From Toxotes chatareus (lineage: Eukaryota; Chordata; Actinopteri; Toxotidae), in assembly GCA_016801885.1 (NCBI GenBank), contig CM028889.1, positions 18,606,001-18,670,000 on the forward strand: a stretch of DNA of 64,000 nt, given 5' to 3'. The notes beneath the pieces were generated by a model. It saw nothing but the letters and a program-made list of their open reading frames with translations, did not search any database and had not been told where the DNA came from. Below are positions 61,633 to 64,000 of this stretch, piece after piece; the first letter of the stretch is position 1, and each line of letters begins with the position of its first letter. The position numbers and the translations under genes were made by a program.

Positions 61633-63833
61633 ATGGGTATTTGTGTTTTGCAGGCACATGTCACATTGTGTGTGTGCGCGTGCGTCTCTGTGTCTGGCAG
61701 TGCTAGTTTAATAAGGTCTAGAGTCTGCTCTGTGCCGCAGGGACTCACAGCTTAGGCGATGGGCTTACCTCAGAATGAAACCAATCTGTTTAGCCTGCTC
61801 TTCTCCCCTGCAAAACGCTCCATTTTCTCTGTCCATAAAGTTAAATGACATTTTCCTCCCGGCACCCTTATGCCATGTCAAGTACCTCCAGAGATGTTGC
61901 AGGCTGACCTTGATGTCACAGAGTGTGTGTGTTGAGTGAGAAAGAGACCTCTGAAGGCAGAAGCAAACACTGAGACATCCAGATTTCAACCCTGTACTGC
62001 TTGAGGGACCTGCTTTTATCAGAAGACAGCAGCTTTGACAACATCAGTGGTGAAAGCGGTCCAGACAAAGGGATATTAGACTTGAAACATGGGTGTTTTG
62101 TTTATAAATGGAACCAGCAGGCCTCTTCAGACAGATGGGAAATGATGAGAAAATGACTCACTATGAATGGCATTTTTTTCCCCCTCTGACTGCATTTGAT
62201 ATTTTGAGTTGCTATATTTGTACTATAGAGCACAATAAGTGATTTGATTTTTCAAAGTAAATCTTGAACAGAACTCTACCCACACACACACCAAATGGCT
62301 CGTCAGTCTGCCATAAATGACTGATAAGATGTTCTTTCTTTGCTTGGAAGGACAGAGTAACACTTCCACTCAGTTTACCCTCTATCTCTGTCTATTTAGG
62401 GGTCTAGCTGCCTGCCAGCAGTAGCTCGGGACTGTGTCCAAACATAATCATGATATTAGCTAGATCCTTATTTATGTGTCCCTACCCCTTCCATTTCTCC
62501 TCTCTCTCTCTCTCTCTCGCTCGTTCTCTCGCTCTCAAACACATATGCACACACATCTCTCTCATCCTTCTGCTCAGCCCTATTACATATGCATCCATCC
62601 TTCCCACTCCACACATTTCCAATCTTCTCCAGTTAGCTACAACAAACATTACATTTACATATTGATTTCGCAGTTTTAGTCAATGTAAATATGCTGTCAT
62701 TACAGTAAATTTGAGCTTCTGTTAACATAAGCTCGTCCAGATCTGCACAGATTAAGGGTGTGATTGCATAATTAATGTGTGCGCTACATATTAATTCCCC
62801 CATCCCTCTCTTTCTCTCAACTCTTCCTCCTCTCCTTGGGTTCTGAGCCCTGATTAAGTGGCTGCTTCGGCCCTTAAGCCTCCCATTGATATTCAGCCTC
62901 ACAGACCCAGCGTTTGCTCAAAACGCTACTTAACCTCACAGCTTATTGTAAATGAAGCTTCCAAAAGTTGATTCCCCCACCACCTCCTCTCTACGTGAAG
63001 CACACAAAGTGTCTACGTTTTCATTGTTCACAGACAGCGTCTCTGTCACTTCTGTAAGCTACTGAGCAACTACGATGCCAGTCCAGAAGCTCTGCTCTTC
63101 TAGGCCTCTTGGACAGGTCGTGTTTCTGCTGCCAGGTCTCAGCTCACAATGGAATCAGTACATGGCATCTGTTGTGAGACTGCTGACATCTCAGACCAGT
63201 GGTTGCATCTGTCTTTTTTGGCCCACCACAGTGTTGCATGTTGCTAAAAAAAAAATTTGTATATTGTTTAGTGGTCCACTTATTCATTCAGTTGGAGGTG
63301 AGATATTATAGTAAGTCACATTGCCTTTATTGGTTTTATTTATCCATCTGTGCGAGTATTGGTGTTCGTTTTTTGACTGATTGTTGTAATTCTACCCATT
63401 TCAGCTAAAGCTGAAGAATCTTTCCCCCTGTTAAAACTGATGCAGACAGAGATAGCACCATAGTTCAGGAGCATTACATAGTCATTAGTCATACATTCAT
63501 CAACAGGTCTCTGGCACAGCTTACAGCCTGTAATATATATTAATGGGTTTGAATTATAATTGATAAGACTATAATAACTATACAGTCATTATTATTGTGT
63601 CAGTTACAAAAGAGAGACAGGGACTGAAGAAGCTAAATACAGCAGTAATCCAGCAGCATCTGCTGAAGAGAAGTAGTGTATCATGATGCACAATAATGGC
63701 TCTTTAGTATTTGCTTCTTTGGCTTGAGAATAAAAGTAGTTGAAGTTCTGGTCCGTTGCTTTCAGCATAGTCCACTCTCCTTGGGTAGCTGAAAACTGAT
63801 AGGGACTTGGCACGGTTTCCCAAAACAAACAGG

Positions 63834-63917
63834 TTTTGAAAGCCAGGAAATCTGACTGGCAAAGCAGATTTCTGGCTTTCAAAAGCAATTGTGGAGTTGT
63901 TGGTAAAGGCCAACAAC
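63834..63917. repeat. Two adjacent hairpins
   Basis: Hairpin 1: arm 63834-63854 pairs with 63865-63884 (one bulged base, 10-base loop; arm starts TTTTGAAAGCCAGG). Hairpin 2: GTTGTTGG (63896-63903) pairs with CCAACAAC (63910-63917). Both lie within 85 bases of faf1 intron 6. The first is miRNA-like in shape but short. Confidence 0.8.
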
Positions 63918-64000
63918 CCCATCAAACCCTGCAGATACGGTCAGCTGGTGCTACTGTATGTTACGTCACAGTTAAATCCTCCTCAGCAATAAGGCAGTTG

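Larger units (their letters stand above)
60581..64000 (+). other. faf1: faf1 intron 6, distal part to window edge
   Basis: No FAF1 exon is recognised up to the edge. It holds (TG)n at 61609-61632, a CT-rich tract at 62498-62526, two AT-rich, homeodomain-site-like stretches (about 61030-61190 and 62690-62900) and paired hairpins at 63834-63917. Confidence 0.5.

Noticed and set aside
57278..64000. Search for the next faf1 exon (second ubiquitin-like domain)
   Set aside because: No splice-bounded frame resembling the expected FAF1 segment was seen; it likely lies beyond the window.
1..64000. CRISPR array, operon, phage, or a new prokaryote-type system
   Set aside because: Repeats are microsatellites, hairpins and transposon relics; genes are intron-split vertebrate orthologues, so such systems do not apply.

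Overview
The window is vertebrate nuclear DNA, almost certainly from a teleost fish. Genes are split by GT-AG introns, microsatellites ((GT)n, (CA)n, (AT)n) are frequent, and a degenerate hAT-type DNA transposon is present. There is no bacterial, viral or CRISPR architecture. The four proteins are close to mammalian counterparts and form a known vertebrate synteny block (human 1p32/1p33): TTC39A, RNF11, CDKN2C, FAF1.

Layout. Positions 847-1597 hold three short, symmetric, phase-2 exons of unknown identity that would splice in frame into ttc39a. ttc39a (+) runs from its own ATG at 4838 to the stop at 20230: 18 coding exons summing to exactly 1680 nt (559 codons plus stop). rnf11 (+) has its ATG at 23154, a 12.5 kb intron 1, and exons at 35769-35938 and 36408-36579, giving 154 aa. 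cdkn2c (-) has non-coding 5' exons near 47.13-47.3 kb and 46763-46844, coding exons at 45973-45842 and 44713-44362, and a short terminal exon near 41372-41326. faf1 (+) starts at 49112; its first six coding exons (to 57277) lie here and the gene runs off the right edge.

rnf11 and cdkn2c are tail to tail, with candidate poly(A) signals at about 39.6 kb and 40.4 kb. cdkn2c and faf1 are head to head, about 1.8 kb apart. The four genes are not an operon. Known roles are a TPR-like Iml2/TTC39 family protein, a RING-H2 ubiquitin-pathway adaptor (RNF11), an INK4 CDK4/6 inhibitor (p18) and a UBA/UBX adaptor of ubiquitin-p97 pathways (FAF1). Two of the four are ubiquitin-linked, but nothing here shows that they act together.

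Most of the window is intronic or intergenic. The structures that stand out are a ~1 kb direct duplication inside rnf11 intron 1, several near-perfect hairpins or foldbacks (14620-14674, 26593-26906, 31507-31615, 48853-48877, 63834-63884), a non-autonomous hAT element carrying a BED zinc-finger remnant (59735-60580), UG-rich 3' splice sites in ttc39a and faf1, overlapping uORFs in the cdkn2c leader, and competing terminal acceptors in cdkn2c. I found no convincing new multi-gene system.
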